Origin: Acanthosepion pharaonis
Lineage: Eukaryota; Mollusca; Cephalopoda; Sepiida; Sepiidae
Direction of reading: 5' to 3'
Assembly (NCBI GenBank): GCA_903632075.3
Contig: CAHIKZ030000060.1
Coordinates: 1,287,501-1,351,500 of the forward strand
Length of the DNA: 64,000 nucleotides
Below the pieces are notes generated by a model that was not told where the DNA came from, ran no database searches, and was given only the letters and a program-made list of their open reading frames with translations. A program made the position numbers and the translations under genes. Within the stretch, counting starts at the first letter, position 1. Each line of letters begins with the position of its first letter. Below are positions 1 through 10,405 of this stretch, piece by piece.

Positions 1-237
1 AATTTTCTATAACAAAAAGAAAAAGGAATATTATGATTAAATTTTGCTCTCATCAAAATATCCTTCTTTAGCCTTGATTACTTCAGCACAAATGTTTGAC
101 ATTTGTTGCAAAAGTTTCTCCAAGTATAATTTTGATAATGGATTCCATTCTCTTTTCAGTGACTCTAAAAGATCTTTTTCATTTTTTTTCCCATGCTAAT
201 TCTGGCGATGTCTTCAAACTTTTGAACTGTAGTGGTG

Positions 238-243
<6 letters not shown>

Positions 244-301
<58 letters not shown>
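244..301. repeat. (TA)n microsatellite
   Basis: About 28 uninterrupted TA units. The array directly abuts a palindromic element that begins at 304, so the array and the TA target site of that element run together. Confidence 0.97.
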
Positions 302-303
<2 letters not shown>

Positions 304-306
<3 letters not shown>

Positions 307-486
307 TAGTTTTTCAAAAGTCTAAAGACCCCTTTGAAAATTTATATGTTTTGTATAATTTAACAGGGAACGACACATTTTTTTCAATTAAACAATCATT
401 GGAATTGAAAAAAATGTGTTGTTCCCTGTTAAATTATACAAAATATATAAATTTTCAAAGGCGCTGTAGCCTTTTGAAAGCCACTG
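304..486. mobile_element. Palindromic MITE, mariner-like ends
   Basis: The two halves are inverted copies: the run around 345-390 (AATTTATATGTTTTGTATAA and on) returns reversed around 410-455. The ends read CAGT-G/A-G and CCACTG and are flanked by TA on both sides, as expected for Tc1/mariner-type insertion. There is no coding capacity in its 183 bp. The spacer near 390-405 is only a few bases long, so a transcript would fold into a long hairpin. The family is not recognised by name. Confidence 0.75.
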
Positions 487-719
487 TATATATATTAATT
501 AAATGTGAAGTCACCCACAGCAGCCTAGCTGAAATCATGTATCAATCATTTATATGTGCCCTTTTTTTTATATACATTTCATTATATGATCCCCTGTGGA
601 GAAAGATACTTTATTTAATGTTGCTTGTTTTTTTTTTTATTCAAATGAATTCTAGAATTTTAAGTTTTTCTTTGCTGTGTGTCCTATATAATATTATGGT
701 GTTATCTATTAAAATTTGT

Positions 720-1009
720 CTTATGTTAATATTCTTGTTGTTTGTAATGTGTTGATCTATATGTGCAAAAATTGTTCTAAAGTTTGACAAATGACAAGTC
801 AAGCTACAAGAGAGTGTGGTGAATGTGTGGCCAATGTAAGTATTAAATATTATTTGTTGATTATTAGTATTTAGATACAGTCTTCCAAATGATGTGATAA
901 TTCATAAACAACATTATTTTTATATAGGGCGTATATATTTGATGCTGAACTATTTCTGTCAAAGACACATGGCCCAGTGGATAAACGCATTGGTTGACCC
1001 AAAGATTTT
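720..1009. repeat. Left arm of 290-bp inverted repeat
   Basis: This arm pairs with 1506-1794 in opposite orientation, with only scattered differences. The inner part of the arm includes the tRNA-like head of a SINE (GGCCCAGTGGATAAACGC near 971). The spacer is about 500 bp. It could be a foldback element or an inverted duplication of a SINE and its flank. Confidence 0.85.
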
Positions 1010-1290
1010 TGAGTTCAATACCTGGCAGCCGCAAAAGTGAACAAAAAAATTTGGAGATAACTGATACTGAGACATCTGAAGAAGCATGGCATGTGGAACC
1101 AGACTAATATACACTGGTGGATGAAATAAAGAGTTCAGTTTGATATTCCAATCACCTGAAGAAGGCCAGAGTGTAGAACAGCTGAAACATTGTGAATATG
1201 ACAATGGAGATGAGTACAATAGTCTTAACGATGTAAATAGTGTAAATAACAACTATTTCTATTTTAAAGGTATTAAAAACTTCATCTATT
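965..1290 (+). mobile_element. tRNA-headed SINE with hammerhead-like core
   Basis: The head reads CCCAGTGGATAAACGC and, about 45 bases later, GAGTTCAATACC, which resemble A and B boxes of RNA polymerase III. The body continues with the segment CACCTGAAGAAGGCC to GAAACATTGTG and a tail with AATAGTGTAAATAA. The same body occurs near 15383-15540, 15961-16190 and 38740-39000, so it is a dispersed family. It is non-coding and would need LINE proteins to move. Confidence 0.75.
1142..1211 (+). ncRNA. Degenerate hammerhead ribozyme-like motif
   Basis: CTGAAGA (1156-1162) is followed by a hairpin AGGC...GCT and GAAA (1194-1197). Outer bases GATATT (1142-1147) can pair with AATAT after the motif, and CAC with GTG. 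The expected UH next to the short stem III reads ATT, and stem III has a mismatch, so this copy is probably inactive. The better preserved copy is at 16037-16096. Confidence 0.45.
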
Positions 1291-1505
1291 ATATACCAGC
1301 AAATTATATTTTTAATGGTTGGTTTGAATTTAAGGCTTCAAGAACACCAGAAAGCTGTAACACGAGGGGAAGTGCAAAAATCAGATATAGCTGACCACAT
1401 ATGGAGAGAAAAGGGAGATCACCAACCTCTGTGGGATCAGATTGAGATCATAGACAAATTCGTAACAATGTTACAATGGTGTTCTTTGTCTATGTTACAA
1501 ATTTT

Positions 1506-1794
1506 AAAATCTTTGGGTCAACCAATGCGTTTATCCACTGGGCCATGTGTCTTTGACAGAAATAGTTCAGCATCAAATATATACGCCCTTTGTAAAAATA
1601 ATGTTGTTTATGAATTATCACATCATTTGGAAGACTGTATCTAAATGCTAATAATCAACAAATAATATTTAATACTTACATTGGCCACACATTCACCACA
1701 CTCTCTTGTAGCTTGACTTGTCATTTGTCAAACTTTAGAAAAATTTTTGCACATATAGATCAACACATTACAAACAACAAGAATATTAACATAA
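1506..1794. repeat. Right arm of 290-bp inverted repeat
   Basis: Reverse complement of 720-1009, running from AAAATCTTTGGGTCAACC at the inner end to AACATAAG at the outer end. Confidence 0.85.
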
Positions 1795-1905
1795 GAATGT
1801 AGCATACAACGGCCAAAACATTGTAATAAATATGGTGACAAAGATGAGGGCAATAGTGTACAAAATACCTCATCTCAGAAATATAGGCATATATTAGTTT
1901 CACTT
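1795..1905 (+). mobile_element. SINE body fragment (hammerhead family)
   Basis: Matches the tail of the SINE at 15961-16190: GCATACAACGGCCAAAACAT, then AATATGGTGACAAAGATGAG and CCTCATCTCAGAAATATAG. The first box of the hammerhead core is missing, so this copy is 5'-truncated. It begins exactly where the inverted repeat ends. Confidence 0.7.
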
Positions 1906-2354
1906 GTTTATTGTTTGGATGTATTTGTTTACAATCAAATTTAATTTTTATTTTAATCAAGATGATTGCTTATATTATTTTAAAAAATTTCTTTAAAGTC
2001 AATTTTATTCTTCATCAACAACAACATTTAGGAAATTATTGTTGATAAATGTTTGTTTTTATGTTGTTTAATTCTGTCTGAAAAGGAAATCATTTTTGAA
2101 TGGTTAATCATGTTTTTTATAGCACCTATTTTATATTGGGTAATGAAAAGTTCTAGAAACAACACACTTTCCAAAATCTGAATAAATGGCCATAAATTAG
2201 GATTTTGGTGGGGAAAGGCTTCTAGTTAGGCTGTGATTGTTTAAATTTTATATTAATATGTAAAGGGAATTCAACTCAAAAAGGATAAGGGTTTATAGTT
2301 ATAGGCAGCATAGACAGAGATATCAACATTGAACATTGACTGTCAGTTCCACAC
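1906..2354. other. AT-rich stretch, nothing recognised
   Basis: No open reading frame of interest, no repeat similar to others in the window and no RNA fold were seen here. Confidence 0.6.
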
Positions 2355-2510
2355 CTCAATGTAATCATCAGACAAAGAAAGAAAGAGAAGAATATATGAA
2401 TGAAAGAAACAAAGAAAGAGAAAGAATGAAAGAAAGTTAGATTAATAAAAAAAAACATGAAAGAGATTAACAAGAAGTAAAAATGAAGGAAAAAACAATG
2501 CAAAGAAATG
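2355..2510. repeat. Purine-rich GAAA-type degenerate repeat
   Basis: Degenerate GAAA and GAAAGA units on the + strand. They lie just before the pyrimidine array at 2574-3150, so the two form an inverted purine/pyrimidine pair. Confidence 0.7.
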
Positions 2511-2573
2511 TGAATTAAGAGGAAAATAAAACAATATTTTTAATTTTTTCTCCTTAAGAATTCATTATTCTTA

Positions 2574-2610
2574 CTATCTTATTCATTTGTTTTTTCTCCT
2601 TATAAAGTAT

Positions 2611-2646
<36 letters not shown>

Positions 2647-2701
2647 TATTATTTATTCACTTGTTCTTTTCTTCTTATCCAACAATCATTCTTTCTTTAT
2701 T

Positions 2702-2737
<36 letters not shown>

Positions 2738-2908
2738 TATTATTTATACACATGAACTTTTCTCCTTATCTAACTTTCTTTCTTCCTTCCTTTTTGCCTT
2801 CCTTTCTTCACCCATTCTTTTTGTCCATGTCCAACTTTCTTTTGTTCTTTCTTTTGTTTTTCCTTTCTTTTGCATTTATTCACCTGTCTTTTTCACCTTA
2901 TCCAGTTC

Positions 2909-2964
<56 letters not shown>

Positions 2965-2999
2965 ATTTATTCACCTGTTCTTTTCTGCTTATCCAACAT

Positions 3000-3039
<40 letters not shown>

Positions 3040-3150
3040 ATTAATTCATATTTTTTCTACTCATTAAAACCTTTCTTTGTTTTCTCCTTATTACTGTTGC
3101 TTATTTGTTTCTTTCATTCTTTCTTTCTAAACATTTTTCTCCTGAACATC
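2574..3150. repeat. TTTC array with higher-order units
   Basis: (TTTC)n runs are separated by a recurring 40-50 base linker of the type TTATTTATTCACNTGTTCTT followed by CTCCTTATCCAAC. The linkers start near 2574, 2647, 2739, 2868, 2964 and 3039, so linker plus TTTC run was duplicated as a unit. Open frames through the array encode only low-complexity FLS repeats and are not genes. Confidence 0.9.
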
Positions 3151-3925
3151 TCCCTTTTATATCTTCCTTTTCCCTTGCCCTTTTTACTCTATCAGCAAAA
3201 ATTCCAAAAACAAACATTTGCACCTATTTCCTTCCTGCTGTCGATTAAATCGTTCAGAAGAAGCTCAGGGCCAATAAAACATTTTCTGAAATCAGTTTTT
3301 CTTCCCTTGATATTTACTTCCTCTTGGTAATGCAGTCGTAAACAGTCAACAGTGTTGCGTGTTAAGAGAAACGTGTTTCAACTGGTTTGGCAAAAAGGGA
3401 GATAATTCATGTTATTATTTTATCATTTGCTTTTGTTTTCTCATCTACTATTCACAGTGACTATCATAATATTAACAAATGTGGCCACAAGTTGCTCATT
3501 TTATGAAGCTACAGTCCGGAATCTCAATTCTTGAAACTCGTTTTTGAGCCGATATCTGTCATATTTTCTTACAATATTCATGCAAGTGCAGCTGATTTAT
3601 TTTGCAGTGTTACCTAAGTAACATCTTACAGGAATATGAAACTAAATCTTTCTTATGTGACATAATTCTTTATATACTTATGGACTTTGTTTCAGTTTTG
3701 GCATGTGGATGTGTGGTTTGGAGGATTTTCTCTAAACACTGACCATCTTCCCTCAATGTTGCGAGATTCTCTTTGTCTTTTCCTCTTGAGTGGAATTTGT
3801 ATAACTTCCTATCATCTGTTTGTTCTGTATGCACATATCTTAAGAACAGTTCGGTTGACTTCCTGTTTACATACCAAGGCAGGCATTAGCAAGTTTGAGG
3901 TCCACTTCTGCACCTGGCAGATATG
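3151..3925. other. No recognised feature
   Basis: Mixed AT-rich sequence. A 79-codon open frame at 3687-3926 has no recognisable motif and no supporting context, so it is not called as a gene. Confidence 0.5.
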
Positions 3926-3927
3926 AG

Positions 3928-4380
3928 CTAACCTTTCAGGTTAAAACTTATGCACATTGCTCCTCTGATGCTGTAGTATGACACAATTACAAAGACTATT
4001 TTGGTATATATTGGGATCATGCCAAGGGAACTCCTCTTAGGTTCTATATTGACATTAAATTCAAAGATGTAGTCCAAAAGTGTCTCCACATCTTTGTTAA
4101 TATTTTCCAACCTACAACAATTTGGTAGGCTGAACCTAGTACATATTGGGTTCACGTCAAGGGAACTCTTCTTAGGTTCTGTATTGACATTAAATTCAAA
4201 GATATAGTCCAAAAGTGTCTCCACATCCTTGTTAATATTTTCCAATATACCACAGTTTGGTAAGCTGAACCTAGTACATATTGGGGTCATGTCAAGGGAA
4301 CTCCACTTAGGTTCTATATTGACATTAAATTCAAAGATATAGCCCAAAAATGTCTCCACATCCTTGTTATTATTTTCCAA
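3928..4380 (-). repeat. 135-bp tandem repeat open as 45-residue units
   Basis: Three copies of a 135-bp unit; the marker TTGGG recurs at 4011, 4146 and 4281. The period is a multiple of three, and the minus strand is open through all copies, giving repeats with core KDVETLLDYIFEFNVN and TRFSLPNC. Differences between copies are mostly single amino-acid changes (for example NIEPKW, NTEPKK, NIEPKR). The ATG at the 5' end lies inside the first repeat, and no splice sites or partner exons were identified. It could be an exon of a repeat protein, a fragment of a mobile element or a chance open frame. No function can be assigned. Confidence 0.5.
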
Positions 4381-4740
4381 CGTACCTTTCCCACAGATGA
4401 AACATCACAAACCTCTCTCTGCCCTATCACTATATCCATGGAAAGTGTTCAGACGAACTACATTCCATGATTTCATCAGATCTAACCTTCAGGGCTTCAT
4501 TGTAGCAAAGAACTCTCATTCCCTTTGCATTCCATTGGGGACATGTAAGTTCTACTGGAGTAAATTCTTCCCATGAACCACTGCTTTGTGGAACTGACTC
4601 CCAAGGAGATGCTTCCCCGATCACTATAATCTTAACCTGTTCAAGTGTAGGGTTTACCTACATATGCCCATAATCTTTGACTCTTACTCAGTAACACTCT
4701 ACTTCGAGTGGCACTTGGTCCTTCTCCAGGGTGAACATCA
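4381..4740 (+). mobile_element. Non-LTR retrotransposon C-terminal fragment
   Basis: The + strand reads FPWTTALWN, then a TGA stop, then LPRRCFPDHYNLNLFKCRVY, matching the W-N-x-L-P and F-P-x-x-Y-N-L-x-x-F-K signature at the very C-terminus of many invertebrate LINE reverse transcriptases. The signature serine codon of WNSLP is replaced by the stop, so the copy is dead. It has no 5' reverse-transcriptase catalytic core. It abuts the 45-residue tandem repeat on the other strand. Confidence 0.75.
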
Positions 4741-5085
4741 TTGTTAAAAAAAAACAAACAAAAAAACTCTAGCATTTCCTGTGTATTCTATCAAGTACAA
4801 CAATTTCAATATCTGGGAAGTGTTTTAGCAGAGGACCAAAGATGATTTTACGTTACATTCTCCGGAGTTTTAAATTCAGAACATTCCTTCTCATAGACAT
4901 GGTGTCCCTATCAAGGCCATAAAGGCCAATATACACTTCTATTTAACCAATGTTTCTTTAATTAAATGACTGTTTACTTTATAAACGTGGACAATAATGA
5001 CTTACCGTAGATAATTTTTGTTTACTTTCCACGAATTTTAATGATTTCTTGGTATAGATACTGGTGGGCTTTCACTTTGTCTTCA
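4741..5085. other. No recognised feature
   Basis: AT-rich sequence after the LINE end. Nothing could be supported. Confidence 0.5.
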
Positions 5086-5480
5086 CATCGGTTTTGAAAC
5101 CCGGGTTGTCCTCTTAGACTGATTGCCACTCAAGTGCAGATTGCAAAATATATCCTGCTATTTAGTTCGTGGTTGGAGGAGAGGAGAGAAGGATAGTATT
5201 TATCAATCCACCCACGGGGATCGAATGTGGCACAAGGCCTTTTTAATGTGGGTATGTCCGAGCCCGTAGGCCCAGCCAAAAATAAATAACCATCCAAACC
5301 CTGCCGAGGTGGGTCAGTTCTGTCAATCCTCCCCCAACGAATCCCTACCCTTCGGCAGAGCTTCGTCAGGGGTTCCTCTCTGCAAGCAGAGAGTTCGACA
5401 GACACCCGACCCGGCAGCTCACAAAGCACAGATACTACACTTTGATCCTAGCCACCGGGCCGAGCGGGTATTCTTTCTCG
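5086..5480. repeat. GC-richer repeat block of unclear family
   Basis: Begins with TTTTGAAACCCGGGTTGTCC and CTTAGACTGATTGCCACTC, which resemble the body of the tRNA-headed SINE seen reversed at 37440-37855. The rest (GATCGAATGTGGCACAAGGCC and a CCTTCGGCAGAGC block) is GC-richer than its surroundings and partly recalls the second SINE family. Probably a composite of old SINE pieces. The open frames on both strands have no known motif. Confidence 0.4.
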
Positions 5481-5699
5481 ATGACATCTGTGCAAAAGTT
5501 AAATAACAGAATTTGAAATCGGTTTACCAGTTCTATTTTCCAAACTGATAACCACCCCATTAACTACCCCTCATTATTAGTTTTATGATTTCAAACATGT
5601 TGACATGTAATATTTTCTATTGTCTTCTAAATCCACTGCTTTTAATATGCTGTGGTGATGTGTTTGGCATAGTTTAATCTTTGATGGTACAATGCCATG

Positions 5700-5795
5700 A
5701 TGTCATTTCTGACCTTAGGTCACTGCTTGGGAAATTCCCTAGCTATGGGTTAAATAGCAGGAATACTATCTGGAAAGATCATTGTTATTCTCCAA
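5700..5795 (+). mobile_element. SINE tail fragment
   Basis: Contains GCTATGGGTTAAATAGCAGG and ATCATTGTTATTCTCC, matching the middle of the tRNA-headed SINE at 7863-8175. Confidence 0.55.
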
Positions 5796-5821
5796 AATAT
5801 TGTTAGGGCATAATTATAATA

Positions 5822-6154
5822 CAGTGCATCCTCGATTCACGAACGTCTCACATGTCGAAAAAATCGGTTTTCGAACAGAAAATTCGAGATGAAAATGCCT
5901 CGGTTATCGAACAAAATTTCGGTTCGCGAACAACATTGCCGAACCGAATTAACCCGAACAGAATAATTTCTGAGTCGACCGCCATGTTCTTTACACCCGT
6001 CTGTTGTTTTGTGCTTTTTATTCCCAATTTTTTTGTACTGTGATTTCTTTTCTTTACATTGATTCCTACTGGAAAAATAGTTTCGGTTTACGAACATTTC
6101 GGGTTACGAACGGCCTTCAGGAATTAATTAAATTCGTGAACCGAGGTTTCACTG
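5822..6154. mobile_element. Pogo/Tigger-like MITE
   Basis: Ends read CAGTGCATCCTCGATTCACG and, reversed from the right, CAGTGAAACCTCGGTTCACG, so they form terminal inverted repeats. The left end follows TA. The interior has further related pieces (TTCGAACA, GGTTCGCGAAC, GGTTTACGAACATTTC) and no transposase. The CAGTG plus TA target pattern fits Tc1/mariner superfamily elements of pogo type. Its 333-bp length fits a non-autonomous element. Confidence 0.8.
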
Positions 6155-6238
6155 CATTATTAATGATATTTTTTTAGAGTGACAATAGCATTTACAGTTT
6201 TTGTGAATAACAATGATTTTTCCAGGTAATATTTCAGT

Positions 6239-6385
6239 TATTTAACCCAGAGCTGGAGGAGGGCATATATTTATACCTTTCCCAAGGTTATTTGCGTGTA
6301 AGTGAATGTAACGAAACATCTGAAATTTGAACTCTGCTCTCTCATTTTACATTTTGATTCGCTATCCATTGCACCATCATGATAC
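6239..6385 (-). mobile_element. tRNA-headed SINE, minus strand
   Basis: Read on the minus strand it has GGTGCAATGGATAGCGAATC, then GAGTTCAAATTTC and ATTCACTTACACGCAAATAA, in the same order as the copies at 7863 and 15546. The A- and B-box-like heads are degenerate. Confidence 0.75.
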
Positions 6386-7015
6386 CCACAAATTGTCGGT
6401 AAAACAGTTTCACTATTTCCAATGAACTAACATCTTTATTAGTTTCTGAAATGAGTTTCATTATTTTATTTTTATGCTTCGTTGTATTTTTTTTTTATAA
6501 AAGTCGAAATATTTTTCTAATCGATTTATACAGGCACATTTTCTCAATAAGAATAATTGATTGCTCCTATTATATATAGTTCCTAATATAGTGTGAAGGT
6601 TAAAAGGTTGGAGGTTGCGTGTATTTTAGGGGAGGTGCGTATTCAATATTTAAACAAAGAAGATAAAAGCATACAAAAACTTGACTTTCTGCTACGGACG
6701 TTTGTTCTTTTTATGGTGACTGTAGTGAAAGAAAGTACTCAATGACTTTTAAGTATGTCCGTTTTCTTTTTGGTTCAGGAGTTAGGATAACAATGGATTA
6801 GATGATCGAAGTGAAGTCAGCCTTGCGGTGAGTTAGAACGACCAATTCACTTACTTCATTAGTAGGGCTGCCAAATTCCGTCCTTTCCGGAAGTGTGATC
6901 ATAAAATTGTGCATGTGACCAGAAATCCTTTCCGGTATCTTTATAACTTGCATCATGGGAAAATGAATTTCTTTTTTTCTTTTTTTCTTTAATAGTTTTA
7001 TTTTATTTACTCCCA

Positions 7016-7019
<4 letters not shown>
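6386..7019. other. No recognised feature
   Basis: AT-rich sequence with no supported gene, RNA or repeat. A minus-strand open frame that enters here from the TA array reads through repeats. Confidence 0.5.
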
Positions 7020-7055
<36 letters not shown>

Positions 7056-7251
7056 TGTAACCCGGATATAAGAGACCCGGATATAAGAGAAACTCGGATA
7101 TAAGAGAGATTTTCTCTGGTCCCAAATTAGAGCCTGTGTTAATGTATATAAATAGACCAAACCCGGATATAAGAGAAACCCGGATATAGAGAAACCCGGA
7201 TATAAGAGACTTCTTTTTTCCGGTTCCGGCAACTCTCTTATATCCGGGTTA

Positions 7252-7295
<44 letters not shown>
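7020..7295. repeat. (TA)n array split by an inserted element
   Basis: TA units at 7020-7052 and about 7257-7295 flank the MITE at 7053-7256. The simplest reading is insertion of the MITE at one TA inside an existing array. Confidence 0.9.
7053..7256. mobile_element. MITE with CAGTGTAACCCGGATATAAG ends
   Basis: Left end CAGTGTAACCCGGATATAAG and right end, reversed, TAGTGTAACCCGGATATAAG. The CCCGGATATAAGAGA motif is repeated several times inside in direct orientation, near 7073, 7092, 7162, 7180 and 7196. TA flanks both sides. No transposase is encoded. The ends resemble pogo/Tigger-type elements. Confidence 0.82.
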
Positions 7296-7298
<3 letters not shown>

Positions 7299-7299
7299 G

Positions 7300-7690
7300 A
7301 AAAATTTGGAAAAAAAACAAACAAAATCCTTAAATGCAATTATGTTGTTTAAAATGAATGAAATGTCGACGTCTGACGTTTCGGTTTAATAAACCTTCTT
7401 CAGGACAATATTCATTAAAATACAATTCAGTTCAATTTGACAAAGACGATGGACATAAAAACAAGTCTTATCCAAAACAGATAACTGAAAATTTTTAAAA
7501 TGATCAGCTTTTTCATTCAAAATAATCAAAAATTTTTAGGAATACGTTTTGAAAGCGTCGCCCATGTGACGACAACGTGACCATGCTAAACGGAAAGCTG
7601 ATCATTTTAAAAATTTTCAGTTATATGTTTTGAATAAGACTTGTCCATCGTCAGGTTCAATATAAGCTAAATTTTTCACTGTCAACAATA
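7300..7690 (-). mobile_element. Retroelement fragment with hammerhead and hairpin
   Basis: Holds the hammerhead at 7353-7416 and, next to it, an inverted repeat: about 7464-7514 (AACTGAAAATTTTTAAAATG) pairs with about 7598-7652. Hammerhead folds next to such terminal sequence are known in Penelope-like element repeats and in retrozymes (Cervera and De la Pena's work). No reverse transcriptase is visible here, so the family is inferred. Confidence 0.5.
7353..7416 (-). ncRNA. Hammerhead ribozyme, type I fold
   Basis: On the minus strand: AATGAAT and GTC (stem I, 5' side), CTGAAGA, hairpin GGTTT-ATT-AAACC (stem II), GAAA, a short stem III CGTC/GACG closed by one or three bases, cleavage triplet GTC, then GAC and ATTCATT (stem I, 3' side). 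Every conserved core position of the hammerhead is present (CUGANGA, GAAA, NUH), and all three stems pair without mismatch. It would cut its own RNA after the GTC at about 7366. Activity is not shown by sequence alone. Confidence 0.75.
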
Positions 7691-7862
7691 TCTGTTTGTA
7701 AGCATACAACTCCATGTGTAATAAAACAACCCCATGAACGAACACTTGAATAAAAAAAAATGATTATACTGAAGTGTCCTTATGAGAATTGACATTGCAA
7801 AGCTTAGAAATAGTTTTTGAAAGAGGGATAACAAATTTCATACTTTTAAAAAGAGTAACTTG

Positions 7863-8175
7863 AGGCATGGTGGAATAATGGATAGCAGCTCGGATTGAGA
7901 AATCGGAGAGCCGGGTTCGAATTCTAATCAATTCCATTACATTCACTTACGTGCTAATACCCCTGGGAAAAATATGAAACCTCTTCTTATCTCCCAAGCT
8001 ATGAGTAAATAGCAGGATAGTTTTTCGTGAATAACAATGATTTTTCCAAATACTATTCTATAGCCTTGGATGGCAACTGGTTTACCGCAGAAAGAAATGG
8101 CAACCTACTGCGGGGAAAATCTGCCTCGTCAGTTATGTATCACGAAAGGCACATAACTGATTGACTGGATAAAAT
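7863..8175 (+). mobile_element. tRNA-headed SINE
   Basis: GCATGGTGGAATAATGGATA resembles an A box, and GGGTTCGAATTC is a good B box about 40 bases on. The body has ATTCACTTACGTGCTAATAC, GCTATGAGTAAATAGCAGGA and GGATGGCAACTGG, shared with copies at 15546, 63424 and others. No coding capacity. Confidence 0.85.
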
Positions 8176-9235
8176 TTTATAAATCACTTCGAATGGGAAA
8201 CCAGGAGAAGCAACAGCTGTGTCTTCCTGATATGAAGTCTGATATGGAGAAAAATATGACACACGTTCGTATCAGAAGGTAACCAGAGGGGGTTGACAGC
8301 TGAAAAATGAATAATACACTTACCTCTATTAAGGGTAGATATCAGTTATTGCTACTGTTGTTAAACTTTTTTTTATTTTTACTTGTGGTACCTTTGTTCC
8401 GGGTACACCATTAAGGATTTAACATTGTAAAAGCAAAGACACATTCTTGGTTTGTTGTTCTTGAATGGTGCATATGATTCCAAATTATTAAATTGTCTGA
8501 GAATTATAAACCTTTTAAAAAATATAATGGCTGACTCAAACAATAAGGGTATCTCTGGATATCGTTTTCAAAAAGGAAAAGAAATTATTAAGAGTGACTA
8601 TAGAAACCGCAAATGAAAGTTTATTAATATGAAAGCTGTTTATGCTCCTGAAGAAATATTTTTTTTCTGAAAACGGAATGACAATGTTCCTACATTTAGA
8701 ATGTGTACAGCGTGTCTTTGGAACGGAAACCAGTATAAACAACAGTTTTGTCTTCATAATGTGGCTTTTCAAGTTATAATAGACAGAATATGAACATTTC
8801 TTTTTACTATTACAGTCAAGGAGGAATGATTCTCCCTCTATGAAGTGCAGATAACTGATATTAAGATAGACTTTACGAGTCTATAAACCAGGTTTTCTCG
8901 AACGTTTTACTCTTATGAAATCTTTGAAATATTTTCAGGTCTCAGTGAACCCTTTGTCAGAGTTAGCTCCTCCTTAATTGCCTAATTGTTCACTAGGGGA
9001 CGCTCTCCCTACCCTATAAATACTGGGCGACTTCATTTCTTCATTTCAGCGAATACATCTACAATGTAAACTCTCGCAGAAGATTGCGTCATCCCATTTG
9101 TGGGGGACGCCATGAACATTATACACACACACACACGTACATACGAACATGCACCATAATACAAACTCTTTACGCTCACACACAAATGTTAACGTCTTTG
9201 CCACTTAAATTTGTTGTTTAATACATATATTTGTT
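8176..9235. other. No recognised feature
   Basis: AT-rich sequence. A 78-codon minus-strand frame at 8536-8772 has no known motif. CCAGGTTTTCTCGAAC near 8887 faintly recalls a hAT-type end but has no clear partner. Confidence 0.45.
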
Positions 9236-9241
9236 GACATG

Positions 9242-9357
<116 letters not shown>

Positions 9358-9635
9358 TTGTTTGTTTTCTTTACATCTTTGGTTGAACTAAACTTGAGTC
9401 CGCCATGTTCTTGTAGTTAGAAATTCTTCTAGCAGGAAATAAACGCACGTGTTTCTAATCCAACAACACTTAACCCACACGCGGTCCTCTACACCTTGCA
9501 GAAAAATGATTACATACCATTATTAATATCTATCTCTTTTATATTCTTACTGTAGTTCACGTGGTAAACATAATATATGGACAGTGCGCATGCGTCATGT
9601 ACTCGAGTGAGCCACAAAGTGAAACACAAATCCGC

Positions 9636-9954
9636 TGCGTACAGGTCCTATCTACTTACCATGGAAGACAGTTTCACACTGATGTCATACAGACGTCACT
9701 AAATACATTGCCTATGATTATTGTAGTTTTAAATAATATAAGAGGTTGAAGCCTTTATTATAATAACCAAAGATTTCCCAATGATATGTTGTATGTGTAG
9801 AGTAAAATTATGAATATAAAATTAAACAAAAATTACTAAAAAAATACATCAGCTTATTTTTATAACTTTTTCTCGTGACATCCCTAGTGACCTCTTACAG
9901 AACCCTACGGGGTTCCTGGGAACACTGGTTGAGAAACATTGCTCTAGATATATT
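9636..9954. repeat. Dispersed repeat copy 1, hAT-like edge
   Basis: Similar in order and orientation to 10109-10405: CGTACAGGTCC, ATACAGACGTCACTAAATAC, GAAGCCTTTATTATAATAAC and the edge GGTTGAGAAACATTGCT. The edge, reversed, reads AATGTTTCTCAACC, like hAT terminal repeats. No transposase and no matching left end were found. Confidence 0.6.
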
Positions 9955-10108
9955 TTTCCTTAAGAAATTAGGTTTTTAATCTGTTTTGCATATTATACAC
10001 TTGACAACAGCTAAATAATTGTTTCAACCAAACACTTTGTTAACAATACGAAGAATATGATAAATCTGTCCAGTTGCTTGGAGTAAAGTATCCTTCACTG
10101 ATAAGACA

Positions 10109-10405
10109 TCCGCCACGTACAGGCCCTGTCCACTAACCATATAGACATCACTAAATACATTCTCTATGATTGTTATAATTTTAACTAATATTAGAGACTG
10201 AAGCCTTTATTATAATAACCAAGGATTTTTCAATAATTTGCCGGACGTGTATAGTAAGAATATATAGTAAGAATATTTATAAATATAAAATTACTCAAAA
10301 ATGCACTAGCCTATCACTGTTTCATGCGGAACCTCGGGTGACCTCTTATGGAACCGTAAGGTTCCAGGGAACATCAGTTGAGAAACACTGCTATTAATAC
10401 GGACT
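10109..10405. repeat. Dispersed repeat copy 2, hAT-like edge
   Basis: Diverged direct copy of 9636-9954, ending GTTGAGAAACACTGCT. The segment 9990-10108 between the copies is not shared. Confidence 0.6.

Noticed and set aside
96..755. 219-codon frame with hydrophobic stretches
   Set aside because: It crosses a TA array and a palindromic MITE; hydrophobicity comes from T-rich codons.
2587..3330. 247-codon open frame rich in F, L and S
   Set aside because: It is the translation of a TTTC array; the frame is open because the repeat lacks stops, not because of coding constraint.
6798..7232. 144-codon minus-strand frame
   Set aside because: It runs through a MITE and a TA array and repeats the MITE motif as peptide.
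7863..7960. Functional tRNA gene from A and B boxes
   Set aside because: No acceptor or anticodon stem pairing, and the same head and body recur many times, so it is a SINE head.
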